This document shows, piece by piece, positions 1-12,105 of a stretch of DNA of 64,000 nucleotides. The stretch covers positions 504,708-568,707 of the forward strand of contig NMRA01000084.1 of the NCBI GenBank assembly GCA_002633005.1, given 5' to 3'. Both the position numbers and the translations under genes were made by a program. How positions within the stretch are numbered: position 1 is the first letter of the stretch; each line of letters begins with the position of its first letter. The notes beneath the pieces were generated by a model that saw only the letters and a list, made by a program, of their open reading frames with translations, was not told the DNA's origin and searched no databases. Source of the DNA: Phoronis australis (taxonomy: Eukaryota > Phoronida > Phoronidae).

Positions 1-1481
1 TGCTTCAAGATTTAAATTTTATTCGTTAAAAGGCGCGTTCACTTTCGCAAAACGACTGACCCACATAATAGTTCGTCTTACGTTCTAGAAAGCACGAATT
101 AGCGTCAATAGAAATTATCCCTTCAATGTTAAACGTTGGGATCGAGGAATTCGAAATCGGACATTAAAAAGTCAAAATATGCAAACGTCATTAAAACTGA
201 ACTAAAATCTTCTACCACTCCAGCCAATCACAAAAGCGGAAGGCTTGAAACAACATGTGTAACGTCATCAACGGGACATTCGGTGTGGGTAGTCTGACGT
301 AACTAACTTATGATGTCATTGTACTGCATGCAGGTCAACTTTTTGCCGCTTTTTATGGCTATAACTTATTTTACCAAACGTGTTCGTGATTTCAGCGACA
401 TAATTTAGATGCATGTGCAGGCAGAGAAAAGTTGTTGTTGGCAGCACCGTGTTATGTCAAAGAAACGGGCCGGAGTCAATGGATAGGCGGTAGAGCGTTT
501 CATGATAATTCACAAGAAGGCAGTTAGAAGCAACACAGGGCTCCTCGTCTTAGAAAATTTCATAAATCCAATGCAGGCAAAGATCGTTCACATGAAACAC
601 TCACTGATGGGACACAGGGGCATTTTGGAAAAACAATCTGCGAAAAAAGCGGCGCTAGAAGCAGTTTGATGTAGACTATAAAATGTGTACTTTTCTGTTG
701 TTATTAAAACTACATGGGTGCTGACTAATAGACGGTGTTACTGCTTAGCAATATTTTGACGGAAGCTTCTAAGCGCGCATGCTCTGTTCGTAAACCAAAG
801 AAAACCCCTGGGGTACCTTCCGTAGACGCACGATTCTTGTGATGCACGTGAGACAAGAAAGTTTCCCTTATAAAACATAAAGATTCAATTCTATCCAATA
901 ATCTAACAGTCGAAGTAGACGCTCAATCGCTTTCGCCATATAGCTACCGTAACATTCACTAAGGTCGTTGGTACATTCGCTCAAGACTCGTTTTTCACTC
1001 GCGTTACTTTTTGTGACCTTGTTTTTTTCTCGAAAGTTTGAGTTTACGGAACCCATATTCATTCCTCTTGCTTATTTACAAAATCATCTCTCGTACGGAA
1101 ACAACCGAGTGGCCACTATTGATGGAAAGCAGTTGTGTATTTGAACGTGTGTATTGTGAAGTCGTTGATATTAACTATTTTATTGCGCATGTAATTCTGC
1201 ATGACTATTTCACTTTAGATAAGAGTTTATTGGGTATCACTTGCAGACGTCTGTGATGTACCGACGCGACAGTGAGCTGTCGAAAGTGCCCATTACAAAG
1301 ATGATGACTGGGCAGATCGGGCGTCGCTTTTGCGGTGGGTTGTGGGCAGATACGGTGGTCCAAGATGGCAGTTAAATCGATACCTTTGGGGTGATGAAAC
1401 ACCGAGGTATTTGGCAAACATAGTCTTTGGTTTGCAACAAACAAATGTACGAGTGTTTACTTCCACTTGGTTGGTTGTTTG

Positions 1482-1539
1482 CCGAGGTAGTGATCACGAC
1501 CAAGGAATGACCGAGGTAGTGATCACGACCAAGGAATGA
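1482..1539. repeat. Perfect 29-base tandem duplication
   Basis: Two identical head-to-tail 29-base units, 1482-1510 and 1511-1539, each containing the palindrome TGATCA. No mismatch between units, which suggests a recent slippage or duplication event. Confidence 0.95.
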
Positions 1540-2858
1540 CGGTTAAATCTGAACTGGCCAGCATTGTTGTTTCTGGTTTAAATTAGTGAGCCACTTCAGA
1601 GGAAAATTTTCGGAATCTTTTAATTTTTCTTGTCCCAGCCAATGTTTCCAACGCTAACATAATATTTCGGAAAATAGGTTTTTCCAAATGCTATCTAGTA
1701 GATCAACTACCTATTATCACATTTACATCACAAAAATGATCCATTGTATTCTCTGCATAACCATACATCGGTTTATATCATTCTCATGTTTTTACCTTAC
1801 ATTTACTCGTCATGGTAGCCCTATTTACGACACATATTTTCTGCAATAAATCAACAACTTGCAGAAATGGTTTTGGCAACAGCATTACAAGACCTTTTCC
1901 TTGATATTTATGAATCCGTATTTATAACTAAAAGCAATCTATAAGGGGATGCGTTGATTTACAACATACATGTACACACCCACTTTATTCTCCATGTTTA
2001 ACATTCCCAGAGCATTCTTTAGAACTTAAGAGTTACTTTCCATAACTAATTAAAACACGACTTCCAGTTACCGTCAAGCTTACGTAATAGGAACGCACAC
2101 TTGTTTTGAAGTAATAGGCTGAAACGTCCAAAAACGCTTAAGTGCTACCGTCTCTCTTCATTATAGTTTAAGTTATTTTTTAATACAAATGCAAACATTT
2201 ATCATCTCAAAATTCTGATAAGCAAAATAGACAGAGCCACTAATAATATTGCACAGACGCACTCCATACATGTATACTCGTGCAACTTGTTCAAATACGT
2301 ATTTTCTCAAAGCAGCCCCGTTAGCGGATTCCTTGACGCTGTCAATCTTAACTCGATACCTTTTTCGAAGGAACACCTCCTTCTAAAGATCGGAAGTCTT
2401 GATCACGTACCGCAAAGCAAGGTTCTCGCGAGAGCAGGGCATCTTCGCAACATGTATTGTAAGAGTAGCACGTGAATGGTCACTTTAGATTCATTCGCGA
2501 GTGCCTCGTGTCGCGGAACGACTTCGTGGCATGGTTTCTGTGTAATAATAACTTGAGATATGTCATGTCCAAAAGAAACAGAGTGGGTGTATAATGCCTG
2601 GCTTCAGCAATAAAAGTAATGTCGCATAGCATTGAGAAATCTGTGTTGTAACAACACATTCTCGCTTTGTAGACAACCCATTTATCCGTTTTTATGACGT
2701 AACTTTACTTGGAAAAAACAGACGGTTCCTATCACAAATCAGCCTCAGCTCTCATTGCTCACGGAGCTATTTCCCACTTGATCAAGATTTCAACAAATTT
2801 TGTGCAAAAAACGGCGAAAATCCGCGATTTCCAATACAAACTTCAAAACACAAGGAGC

Positions 2859-2973
2859 TTTGTTTTTTATAGCTCTGGTAAAAGTTAATAATTTCAAGAG
2901 GTCTATCCTAACCAAAATTAATCCCAAAAATACCTTTTCGGCCGTAAAACCGGTAATGATCCCTTAATTCAGT
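2859..2973. repeat. Member of a low-copy dispersed repeat
   Basis: This segment shares several blocks in the same order with 11995-12105, including AATTTCAAGA followed about 50-60 bases later by TTTTCGGCCGTAAAACCG. The spacing differs slightly and other bases have drifted. No terminal repeats or target duplication were found, so the class is unknown. Confidence 0.6.
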
Positions 2974-4576
2974 CTGCTGGTTTGCACGATGCATATGCCG
3001 CTGAAGTCTCACCAAAAGGGACAATATAAAGTTCTCGTGTACAATATAATACCCCATAAAATTTCTGGTCAAAGGCTTGGAAAGAGACTTTAGTTCCTTT
3101 CAAGTTGATAATGTTGCAATTACAAGACCACATTAGAACACGATGTTATGTGTAAATCTCGTTATAAAACAAACAAGACGTCCAAATGTTTTCGTTCACA
3201 ACACTAAACACTTAGAACTTGAATGTCTCACTTTAGGTAATGCGGGCAACCTGCCGAGAAATAAGAATTGTTTTGGGAGTAGTTTACGTCTTGTAGCAAT
3301 GGCTGATCCGCGCGAGACGTCGCAACTAGAGCAAAACAACTAAGTTCGTATGTACAATGACTTAACTATGACCCAACTAAAACATCAAACATGCAAAACT
3401 AAGAATGAGGTCCGTGTTAACGATTTTTTGGCATTTCGAATTCAACTGATTGACTTTTACGGCATCTTCTGAGACGCTGTTTCATTCAAAGAGATTGCAC
3501 AGTAAAATTTTAAGGCACCGTGACGTAAAAACGCTTTGACATAGTTAAGCAAATAATCGCGTCACTAGCTGGTAGGTAAATATTCGTTTAAAGCCTGGTT
3601 TGTGGAACTGACCAACATTTGATATGTTGTCAATGGGTCTGTTGAAATTGGACTGGACGAACTGACATAATTGATACTGTTTGTGATTTTAAAAACAAAA
3701 TTCTTGGAAAGAAGGATCGATCACTTGTTTTTCGTCCAAAATCTTACGATGGCTGCCTAAGCGACAATGTGTACGAGGTTACCTCGTGTGGTATACACGT
3801 AACCTTAAATGTGGGATGAGATGGTATTCTTTTTGAATTCCTTGTTGTGTAAGAATAGAGCAACAAAAGAACCCCATGCAAACAGCACCTTTAAGAACAC
3901 TATTATACCATGTGACTATGTTTCCCTTACAATACCATAGATTACCGAACAGCCAACGGACATATAATCTAACAACTTTCGATGAATAGCCGACAACAAC
4001 AAGCGAAGTGCAAATCATGTTCAGTGATCGGTGGCATTGTACCCAGAGCATGAGTGACGACTGGGTGCATTCGTATCACTATGTTTCGCCAGCGTCGATT
4101 GAAACGTCGACTGTGTTCTTAGTGCAAACGCCAGGATGCTGCGTCGTTGGTGACGCAAAAAGCTGAGAGTTTTATGTCTTCATTATTTCAGACAGTCATT
4201 AATAGTGAAGCGATTGTGTTTATTTTTAAAACGTGTTAATTAAAATAATATTTTTCGGATTAGCCGTTTTAAGCCTACATGTTAAGGATTACTCGATTCA
4301 GGTGTTGTGATTGAAATTGCGCTAAAAACGTAATGTTGGTAATTACAATAGTAATTCATCGGGAACAACCTTACGTGTAAACACTTCTATCTTTGATCCG
4401 GAATAATCAACGCAGTATGGACAAAAAGATGTTAAACTGGTTTGTAACTGTGCGCAAGCAGTTTTTTGTCGACAAAATAGATATTTCGCCAAATGCCTTT
4501 GCAACTTTATCTCCTGCGATAACGAAAGTGCAGCACCCTATCAAGTACTCATTGAATTAAATCTAAAACCTTTGTG

Positions 4577-4862
4577 GTAAAATTAAAAGGGACAATCGAC
4601 GCACAAAAAAGTTCATGTTCAATCAACGTTTCGTCTATTCATTAGACATCATCAGGACAATTATTTACAAAGGACAATAAGTGCCAACATACAGCTCAGG
4701 TAACATCCATAAAGCGACTTGAGAGATATAGGTAATAGTAAGTAGCTGGTCATCACCAGTCCTCTGTAAATAATTATCCTGATGATGTCTAATGAATAGA
4801 CGAAACGTTGATTAAACATGAACTTGTTTATTTGCGCGCGATCGTCCGTTTTTTAATTTTAC
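4577..4862. mobile_element. Long inverted-repeat (fold-back) element
   Basis: Roughly the first 100 bases (from 4577) and the last 100 (to 4862) are inverted copies of each other, with a unique centre of about 85 bases. Both ends read GTAAAATTAAAA inwards. Each arm contains the segment CTGATGATGTC...GACGAAACG. The inverted order of the arms is seen directly. A Penelope-like or other non-autonomous origin is only a guess based on the hammerhead-like core. No coding capacity and no clear target-site duplication were seen. Confidence 0.85.
4779..4806 (+). ncRNA. Hammerhead-ribozyme-like core (candidate)
   Basis: CTGATGA at 4779-4785 is followed by a 5-base-pair stem (GTCTA / TAGAC around a short loop) and then GAAAC at 4802-4806, the order of the conserved hammerhead core. 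One extra U sits between CUGAUGA and the stem, which departs from the canonical core. I could not confirm stems I and III or a cleavage site. The same core occurs on the minus strand at 4628-4655 in the other arm of the inverted repeat. Confidence 0.3.
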
Positions 4863-7800
4863 TATGGCCAAAATCTGATTTAATTTTGTGGTAAAGTATA
4901 ATTAACACCAGTCCCTCTGGCCTTCCCCTCGTCCATTTCTTACTAGACACGGGCTGTTAACGTCAGACACAGTAAACACACATTTAAACCTTTCCTTTTT
5001 GTGAAGTACTATTTGAAGCCGTACATTGATAATAGATTTTGAATGAAATCATTAAAACAAGCTTAAACAGTGAACAGTTTATTAAACAATCTTAGTAACG
5101 AAGCAAAACATGTTTATTTCTTCCATATCATTTATCTACTAAATCTTTTTAATAGAGTTGTAAAAGCCGGACAAACTTATTCGGGATGCCAACGGTTTAA
5201 ACGCCATCAGTCTCCCTCGTTTGTTTGACACACCACAGATAGCGTGATGAAATCGTAACGTAGATTTTAGATCTTATCATAGAATCTGGCCAGCAAAACT
5301 AATTTGAATAGCCTCGATGCACGTGTTAATAAATGTTACGATATACATGATGCACTACAAAAGCTTCAAAAATAGACTCAATAATAACTATTACTCCAGC
5401 AAACTATGTCGTTTGAATTTAAACAATGGTAAAAATTAAAAGAAATTGCTTGTTTTCTGTTCATTTTATAGATAATAATTTGTTGTTAGTTGACGTATAA
5501 TTAAATGATGGAGGCTAATTAAACTTCTAGATCTTGCAACAGTGTTGGACTGACATCACAGTGACCTCAGTTTCCGTGTCAAAATTTGTAGTCGCCGTGT
5601 AGAATTTCGTTTTTAAGACGTGGAGAAAATTGAAAGGAGCAAAAAATGTCCACAAGTCATTATTTCTCCTTGACAGTGCTCGGGTCACTGGTACGGTCGT
5701 CATAGAAACCACTATGTGTGGAATCAACCAACCGGGTTGTCATAAATCTTCTTGATATATTTTGCAACGCTCCAATCGTCAGTTGGAGTTCAAAAGGTTC
5801 AGAAATACCCCCAATGGATTAAATCCACTGAAAATTTATTTTCTCATGACAAATGTTTTGGAATAATAAATGAGAACTTTCAAGTTCAAAAGATTGAAAT
5901 TTCATTATTGGTAAATTTTACCAAATTGCCAAGGGCAATCATAATGCCTTAATTAAAACACCAAGTGTGATCACTCTATAAAAATAATCCCATAATTAAA
6001 ATTAAACACGCAGTATTTGTAGCGTATTGAGGAATGTTTTCTGATTAATTAATTTTCTTTATACATGTGCAAGATGACATTTGGTAGGAAACATCTAACG
6101 GACAGTATTTACTAATAAAAAATAACAGTTAGAAATGTAAGCTCATATATATTTTGTAAAATTCAAAACATTAAACCAGACAAAATAGTAATGATAATAA
6201 TCATGATAAATTAATAAATACCGTATAAGTGCCCTGTGTTGTATGTATTTCTAAAACTTCTACAAGGAGTCTGAGGGTATTTAAAACGAATTAAAATCTC
6301 TGACAGTGGCACGAAGCTTACAAGTTTGCGCATAGCCGTAAAATGCACCGAGAAAATATAAAAAATCTGTGCAATACCAATTCATGAAATATGCAAAAGC
6401 CTAGTAAAGTGTGTCTAGTGTGCGAAGAATTCCCATTCTCCTTACTAGCACTCGTTTATTTTACCTGCCAAATATATTTGCATAAATTCGACGTAAAATA
6501 AAAGAGTGCCAAATGTCTAACACGGCATTCTAAACATTTACAATAGAATAGTTTTTGTTAAATAAGTCCGAAAAAATTCAAGGAAAGCATCCGTTGAAAA
6601 TCCGATTATCAATTTAATACTCAGTTCACGGTTAAATTGCTGTTACAAAGTGAACGTGTAATTTGATAGCGCGAATTCAGTTTTAATGCACCAGTTTTTT
6701 GTGTCGTTTGTAAGTTAATTGAACAATATGTAAAATATTAACTTGGTGAAATCAACGTCCTCATGTCTTCGGGTACAGCTTCAGCAAAAGTCTGCATCAA
6801 ATATCTAGAAAATATCCAGTTAAAGTGTAAAAGGGCGCCTGGCTCACTATTTAGAATATTACTATACATTTCACGAAGCATGTCGTTATAGGTCGAGACG
6901 CGAACCACGGTGACCCGCGCCTTTATAGGCATTAACCAATATTGCTAGGTAAGTTTTGCCGGTACTTTGTCGATATGGTCGGTGACTCCTTTGATGTTAC
7001 CGTTTATGCTGCATAACCAGAGCTATTATGGCGGAGAGGTTTAATGAAACGGCTCACATCTCTATCTGCTTATGCCGACTGCATTTTAATTGCAAAAATG
7101 AGAGAAACCCACGGCATTATTTTAATTCGGGAATTAACACGGTTTTCTAAAGGGATAAATTTAAGCTTTTTATTTTTCCTTTAGCTACTACGAGGAGTGT
7201 GGAGTTAAAATTTATAGCGTCGTTACACACGATTGTATGTCACTTACACCCACTTTACAGTTTCTGGGATGCTCGATTTATTTCCATCATTGCTAATTAA
7301 TACAATTACTCTCTAAAGCCGTCTACTTCATTATCATCCCATAATCCTTTGCGTCTGCTTCAGTGACAATAAGCAACGAATTGCTCACTTGCGTTTTGAT
7401 TGATCTGTCATGGTTTTTGTTAAGTTTTAGTATAATTAACTGCCAATAACCACATATTCTTCCTTGACACAGGTTTCTCCGTGAATTATTCAATGAGATT
7501 CTAATAATTGAATACTGAGCGTTAGCGCGCGTTGCAGAAAAAAAAACATTCGTTTTGATATACTACACATAATCTGAATATCTTAATCACAAGGTTTGTC
7601 TTCATCACTCACAAGGCATCTGATGGTGCCAATTGGAAGTCATATTTTTATTCGCACTACGTGATGACAATCAATTGTACCAAGCATTGGCAGCAATGAG
7701 CATACACTGCACTTATGCGCAACAACTGAGTTGCATTTGCGAACCATAGCGTGAGAACGTGTATCAGACAACCCAGACATCCCTACAAACACTATTAGTA

Positions 7801-8183
7801 AACAGAATACTGACAATGGTAGCAGTCACTACAAGTATGTTAGGAAAATGACAGTCGTTGAGTTGTTGGAGCTGATATCAGTCATATTAATATTGTTATA
7901 ATTATTAATATTATTACCATCATTTTATTATTACCATTATTTCTATCATTTCAATTACTATTGATGTATCAGTATATCTGGGACGAACACCTAGGACAGG
8001 GGTACTGGGTCCCTCTGAAGACGTCGCGATGTTAAACTTTAAATGCTTTATTGAAATTTCAAGTTATGAAGTGTCCTTGAAGTGAAACCTTTGACATGTC
8101 TTAAAAAATAAAAACAGCAAGTCATTATATAGATAATGCCCGGTGTTTCCCTTATTTTTCGATATTCTACAAGAACAATTTAC
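4863..8183. other. Putative intron of the homeobox-like gene; no exon seen
   Basis: The minus-strand donor at 8178-8183 opens an intron that runs leftwards. I looked for a homeodomain-coding exon (conserved WFQNRR region) on the minus strand and found none. The stretch is AT-rich and contains an ATT-rich low-complexity patch near 7.9 kb. Confidence 0.5.
7881..7955. repeat. AT-rich low-complexity tract
   Basis: Irregular runs of ATT/ATA trinucleotides with interspersed ACC and ATC; degenerate microsatellite. Confidence 0.7.
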
Positions 8184-8622
8184 CTTGAGGCGTTAACTGG
8201 TTTGCAAGTTGTGTGTTTTCCATATGCGTCTGTGCTAGAGATGCTCCGAAATCTGAATAAAACCCGTTACTCATGCTTGCGGGATGACCTCCTTGGTAGA
8301 CATCTCCATAAAACGGAAAGTTTCTGGCGGCTGGGTAAGGATTCATAGCCGCATTAAGCTGGCAACTGGGTAGAAAGTCTGCGGCGGCACTGCCGCCAAA
8401 AGCTGCCATACACGAAGGCTTATGAGTGTTCAGAGTGGGCGCCATAGATCTGTACGGCGTGAACGAACAAGGATCCCCGTGGTCCGGATAAGTCCATGAA
8501 ACATGGTTCTGTCGGCGATCCTGGACGTGTGCCGGTGCGGGGAGGATTCCGGAGACAGCAGCAGGATATGCCTGAATGGGGGAGCGCGTGGCACACTCCA
8601 TTGTAGACATCTGCAATGACAT
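8184..8622 (-). CDS. First coding exon of a posterior-Hox-like homeobox gene (candidate)
   Basis: An open frame of about 146 codons runs from an ATG at 8622 (further in-frame ATGs at 8610 and 8601, the last in the best start context) to a good splice donor, CAAG|GTAAAT, at 8178-8184. The product is rich in Pro, Ala, Tyr, Met and Asn, has no domain fold of its own, and contains a YPAARNFPFYGDVYQGG stretch. That resembles the aromatic motif (consensus around K-E-F-x-F-Y) upstream of the homeodomain in Hox13 and ambulacrarian Hox11/13 proteins. Hox genes typically split an N-terminal exon from the homeobox exon, as the donor here would allow. The homeodomain is not in the window: it would lie more than 8 kb away beyond the left edge, so the assignment rests on N-terminal character alone. 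Another transcription factor with a low-complexity N-terminus remains possible. CAG at 8611-8613 could also be a splice acceptor, making this an internal exon. Confidence 0.5.
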
Positions 8623-11339
8623 TTGGCCTTCAGAATGACAGAAACAGCAGGGAAATACGAGGCCAGGTAGAGGCGAGCATGCGTGGTGCAAATCAAGTCA
8701 TTCAAAATTATGAAAACCACGGGTCACCAAGTCACTATGAGCGGAACTCACTTGACAGACATCAGTTAGGATACGTAATCGGTTTATAGCTATGGTTTTA
8801 ATGCTTTACCTCACAAGTAGTCCGCACAGAGAGCGGTCGTATAAAGGAACAATCGTAAGGAACATTTATTCTAGCCAAATTGCCTCTTTAGATTTTAATA
8901 TCCTATATTATGATGGGCTATTGCACAGATGAACGCCATACTTGTAAATATTTGATAAGGAGGTCACTGATCTGTGGAGAATGATGAATGAAGAGAACAA
9001 TCGTTTTATTTTCCATAACTGGTTTAAGCAACAAATCCACGGAGAGGTACAATCGTCGCTTCACACTGACATGACAGGTCGAGACAAAATAACTGGCAAA
9101 TTACTACGCTTAGAATTAAGATATTACTCACCAAACCACGAATTTACTGCTAATAGTGAGTAACGGTGTACGTTATCACTCCCAACGAAATCTCTGGAGA
9201 TGAGTTTACAGGCAGTATTGTCGACAAAACAAACTTTCATGGGAATGTATGCTTGTGCCCTTTTCCGTCGCACTACTTTCCCTCCATTATACAAATAATT
9301 ATATGACGCACGTCAACCAATCAGAGAGTCGCGAGGCAAGATCAAAGACTTCACCGACACCACGGGCTTTCCTCACTAACTTCGACTTGTCGGGAGATTT
9401 ATGACAAATAATTACACTACATACCAACATTGTTACGTAAGGTGTATGGAAGATTTTGGCGTCTAAGTTTTCGTAAAAAGAAGAGATTCGGTAACTGGAC
9501 TGCCCTTCACGAAGAGATCATGAATGACATTTCCCAGTGTTTGCAAATTGTCGGTGACATCAAAGAAAAGAGCACTCAAGCATTGTAAAAAATCTTTATA
9601 CGAGTCTCAAAAATTAACCAATTGTAAAAATGGCGCCGGACCGGCAAACGGCTGCCGGTCTTGTTCCGTTGAGAAAAATTCGAATGAAAATTGTGCGAGT
9701 CTACTGGGCTTGTCAGCACAGACGTACTCTCATTAGACATTATTGGCCGAATGAGTAATTACCATTCGGCTTGTTCGGCACGTGAATTGGCTCAATGGAG
9801 TAACTGGTCTCGGATACGAAATTAGATGGTATATCGGGTTCATAATTGCCGTCTCTATTCAAATTTCAGGTACTTTGATGCTCGCAGGCAAACTATTCGT
9901 GTGTTTAAATGTTTGTCGCTATTCTTTGCTGCATTTTACGTAGACTGGCGACACACTGGCTTTATATTTTCCTCGTAGATTAGATGCCGTGTAACGTTTG
10001 AGTTGGGGCTGTGAATTTTATTGAAACATAACTGTCAACTATATTTGGACTAAATGTTCTCAGAATTGTTTTTACGTTGTTCTTTCTGAATGCTTTGATT
10101 TCCGTAGATTGAAGATGTTTTCTTTTCGTCTTCCATTTTGAAATGCTCATAAATACACTGAGGCAATTTTCTGGTGTTAATTTTTTATAGGAGTGAAGTT
10201 GTTTTATTTGAACATACTCAATGGTTATGAAAAGTGTTTTATTTATATTTCCCAAGATTCCGCCAGCGGTGTGAGACAAACTAGAGCACATTGCCAGCAC
10301 ACAGGGAAACGCATAGCATGCTGCAGTTCAGAACAGCCATCAACCGTATGGAACACATTCAAATGCACATATAGTTTTCTTTTAAATGACATAAACATGT
10401 CTTTTAAGTTCTAGCCGAGAATTTCACAGGAGGATTCTCCATTGTTGACCTTAAGTTTCGGGATATGTTTTATTAGGTATGTTTCGTAAAACCTCGTACA
10501 AGCCCGTATTAACGTGACCATCCTGTCGACATCCCCGGCTATGTTTTGACGAGTTTTTACACTAATCTGTATGAAAAAATAAACAATAAGAACTTTTGTT
10601 AAATGTGTCTGTAGAACATCTGCTTGTTACGAATCAAATAAATAAATAAAATAAAATGACCAACAGAACGAATTTAACTCAATGAAATCTTCACAATTTG
10701 AATAAAAACGACGCTTCGAGTTCATGTTTTGACTTGGCATGTGCGATTTTAGTATAATATTTTTGTAATTATTTCCAAACAAACGTTTTAAGCACGCATT
10801 AATACATCTGTCAATATTTTGTAATGTCTTTGATATTTTTCTTATAATGACTGTGCTTGTATCAAACAAAAACAATAACCGTGCCTCGTCTCTAACTTCT
10901 CAAATCGATGAGTTGTGTTGTGCCCTGCATTTCTCCACGTATATTTCGTAAACCTTCACGTTTCTATAGACGTAGTCATAACTAGCGCGCATTAATTTCA
11001 TTGTAAAACTCGCTGTTTCAATATTTTTAACAGCAGCATTTGTATTAGTACGAAATAATTGTGTTGGTAGTATGCTGTAGACACATAATGTCCCATACAC
11101 ACGTATATATACTGCTTGGAAAGAATCCGCCTAATTTTTATTTCAGATGTTTTAACGGATAGTCATTGGCTGAGTCAGAGACGGTCATTTCACCTAGCAG
11201 TAACATTTTACATAGACAAACTACAAAGAGCAACACAGAAAACCATTTCTGTGCTGGGAGTGAAAATGTAGTGCGTAGAGCTATTTTTGATAACTGAACT
11301 GAAATACATTGAAACTTAGATGTGATAATAAATTATCCG

Positions 11340-11560
11340 GATCTTGTACAACAAAATGGTATCAATAATAAAAATTATAACAATAATGTTAATAACATTG
11401 ATAGTAATAATGCTGATATTAACAATAACAATAATAATAATAATAACAAATAACAGCAATAATATTGATAACAACAACGACAAAAATAAAAATATAATAT
11501 AACAATAGCAATTATAACAATAATGATAATAATAATAATAATAACTAATGTAACAATAGA
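11340..11560. repeat. Degenerate AAT/AAC microsatellite tract
   Basis: Over 200 bases dominated by AATAAT and AACAAT units, with several uninterrupted runs (for example near 11430 and 11530). It produces a spurious open frame of Ile, Tyr and Leu codons on the minus strand. Confidence 0.9.
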
Positions 11561-11994
11561 ATTGGTGATTTAGTAAATTACTAAATTCAATATTTGCTGA
11601 ATGCAAATAAATCTTGCAATAAGGATGCAAACATACACGACCCTTCCATAATTGTGATTTACTGCGTATATGTGCTTAAAATGTCCAACCTCCTTTGTTC
11701 ATAGCCAGGATGTTAAAAAGAAGACAGATTAGCTTCTTGCTTCCAACAATAAGTCAAATTCACTGTCACTATTTTTATCATCACTAAGTTAAGTCGTGTT
11801 TTTGCGTCATATCTTAACAAGTGACATTTTCGTCACCCGTAAATAACTGAAATTGGGATTAAACAAATTTCGATGAGGTTTAAAGGGATTTTATGAGCGA
11901 GAAATTAACTGGAAAAATCACCGGCCTTGCTTTCAGCGATTATCTAAGAGACAACAGTGAGAATGGATGATTTGAGATAAAATCTCAAAAAACG

Positions 11995-12105
11995 CAAAGG
12001 ATTTTGTTGTTTTGTAGTCCTTCTCAAAAGTAACAATTTCAAGAAGTTTATCCATCAAACAATAATGCGTTTTTCGGCCGTAAAACCGATAATTTCCCTT
12101 GAACA
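11995..12105. repeat. Second member of the low-copy repeat at 2.9 kb
   Basis: Same order of blocks as 2859-2973: a TTTTGTTGTTTTGTAG-like start, AATTTCAAGA, and TTTTTCGGCCGTAAAACCG near the end. Same orientation as the other member. Confidence 0.6.

Larger units (their letters stand above)
1..4576. other. Non-coding stretch, no gene recognised
   Basis: Open frames here are all short (under about 90 codons) and none matches a family I know or shows paired splice signals. The stretch holds a perfect 29-base tandem duplication near 1.5 kb and one member of a low-copy repeat near 2.9 kb. It lies downstream of the minus-strand homeobox-like exon at 8.2-8.6 kb, so it may be that gene's intron. Confidence 0.6.

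Noticed and set aside
9310-9325. ACCAATCAGA, a CCAAT-box-like site about 0.7 kb upstream of the homeobox-like exon
   Set aside because: Such a short motif is expected often in this much sequence; no core promoter seen nearby.
11316-11630. 104-codon minus-strand frame rich in Ile and Tyr
   Set aside because: It is the translation of an AAT/AAC microsatellite, not a gene.
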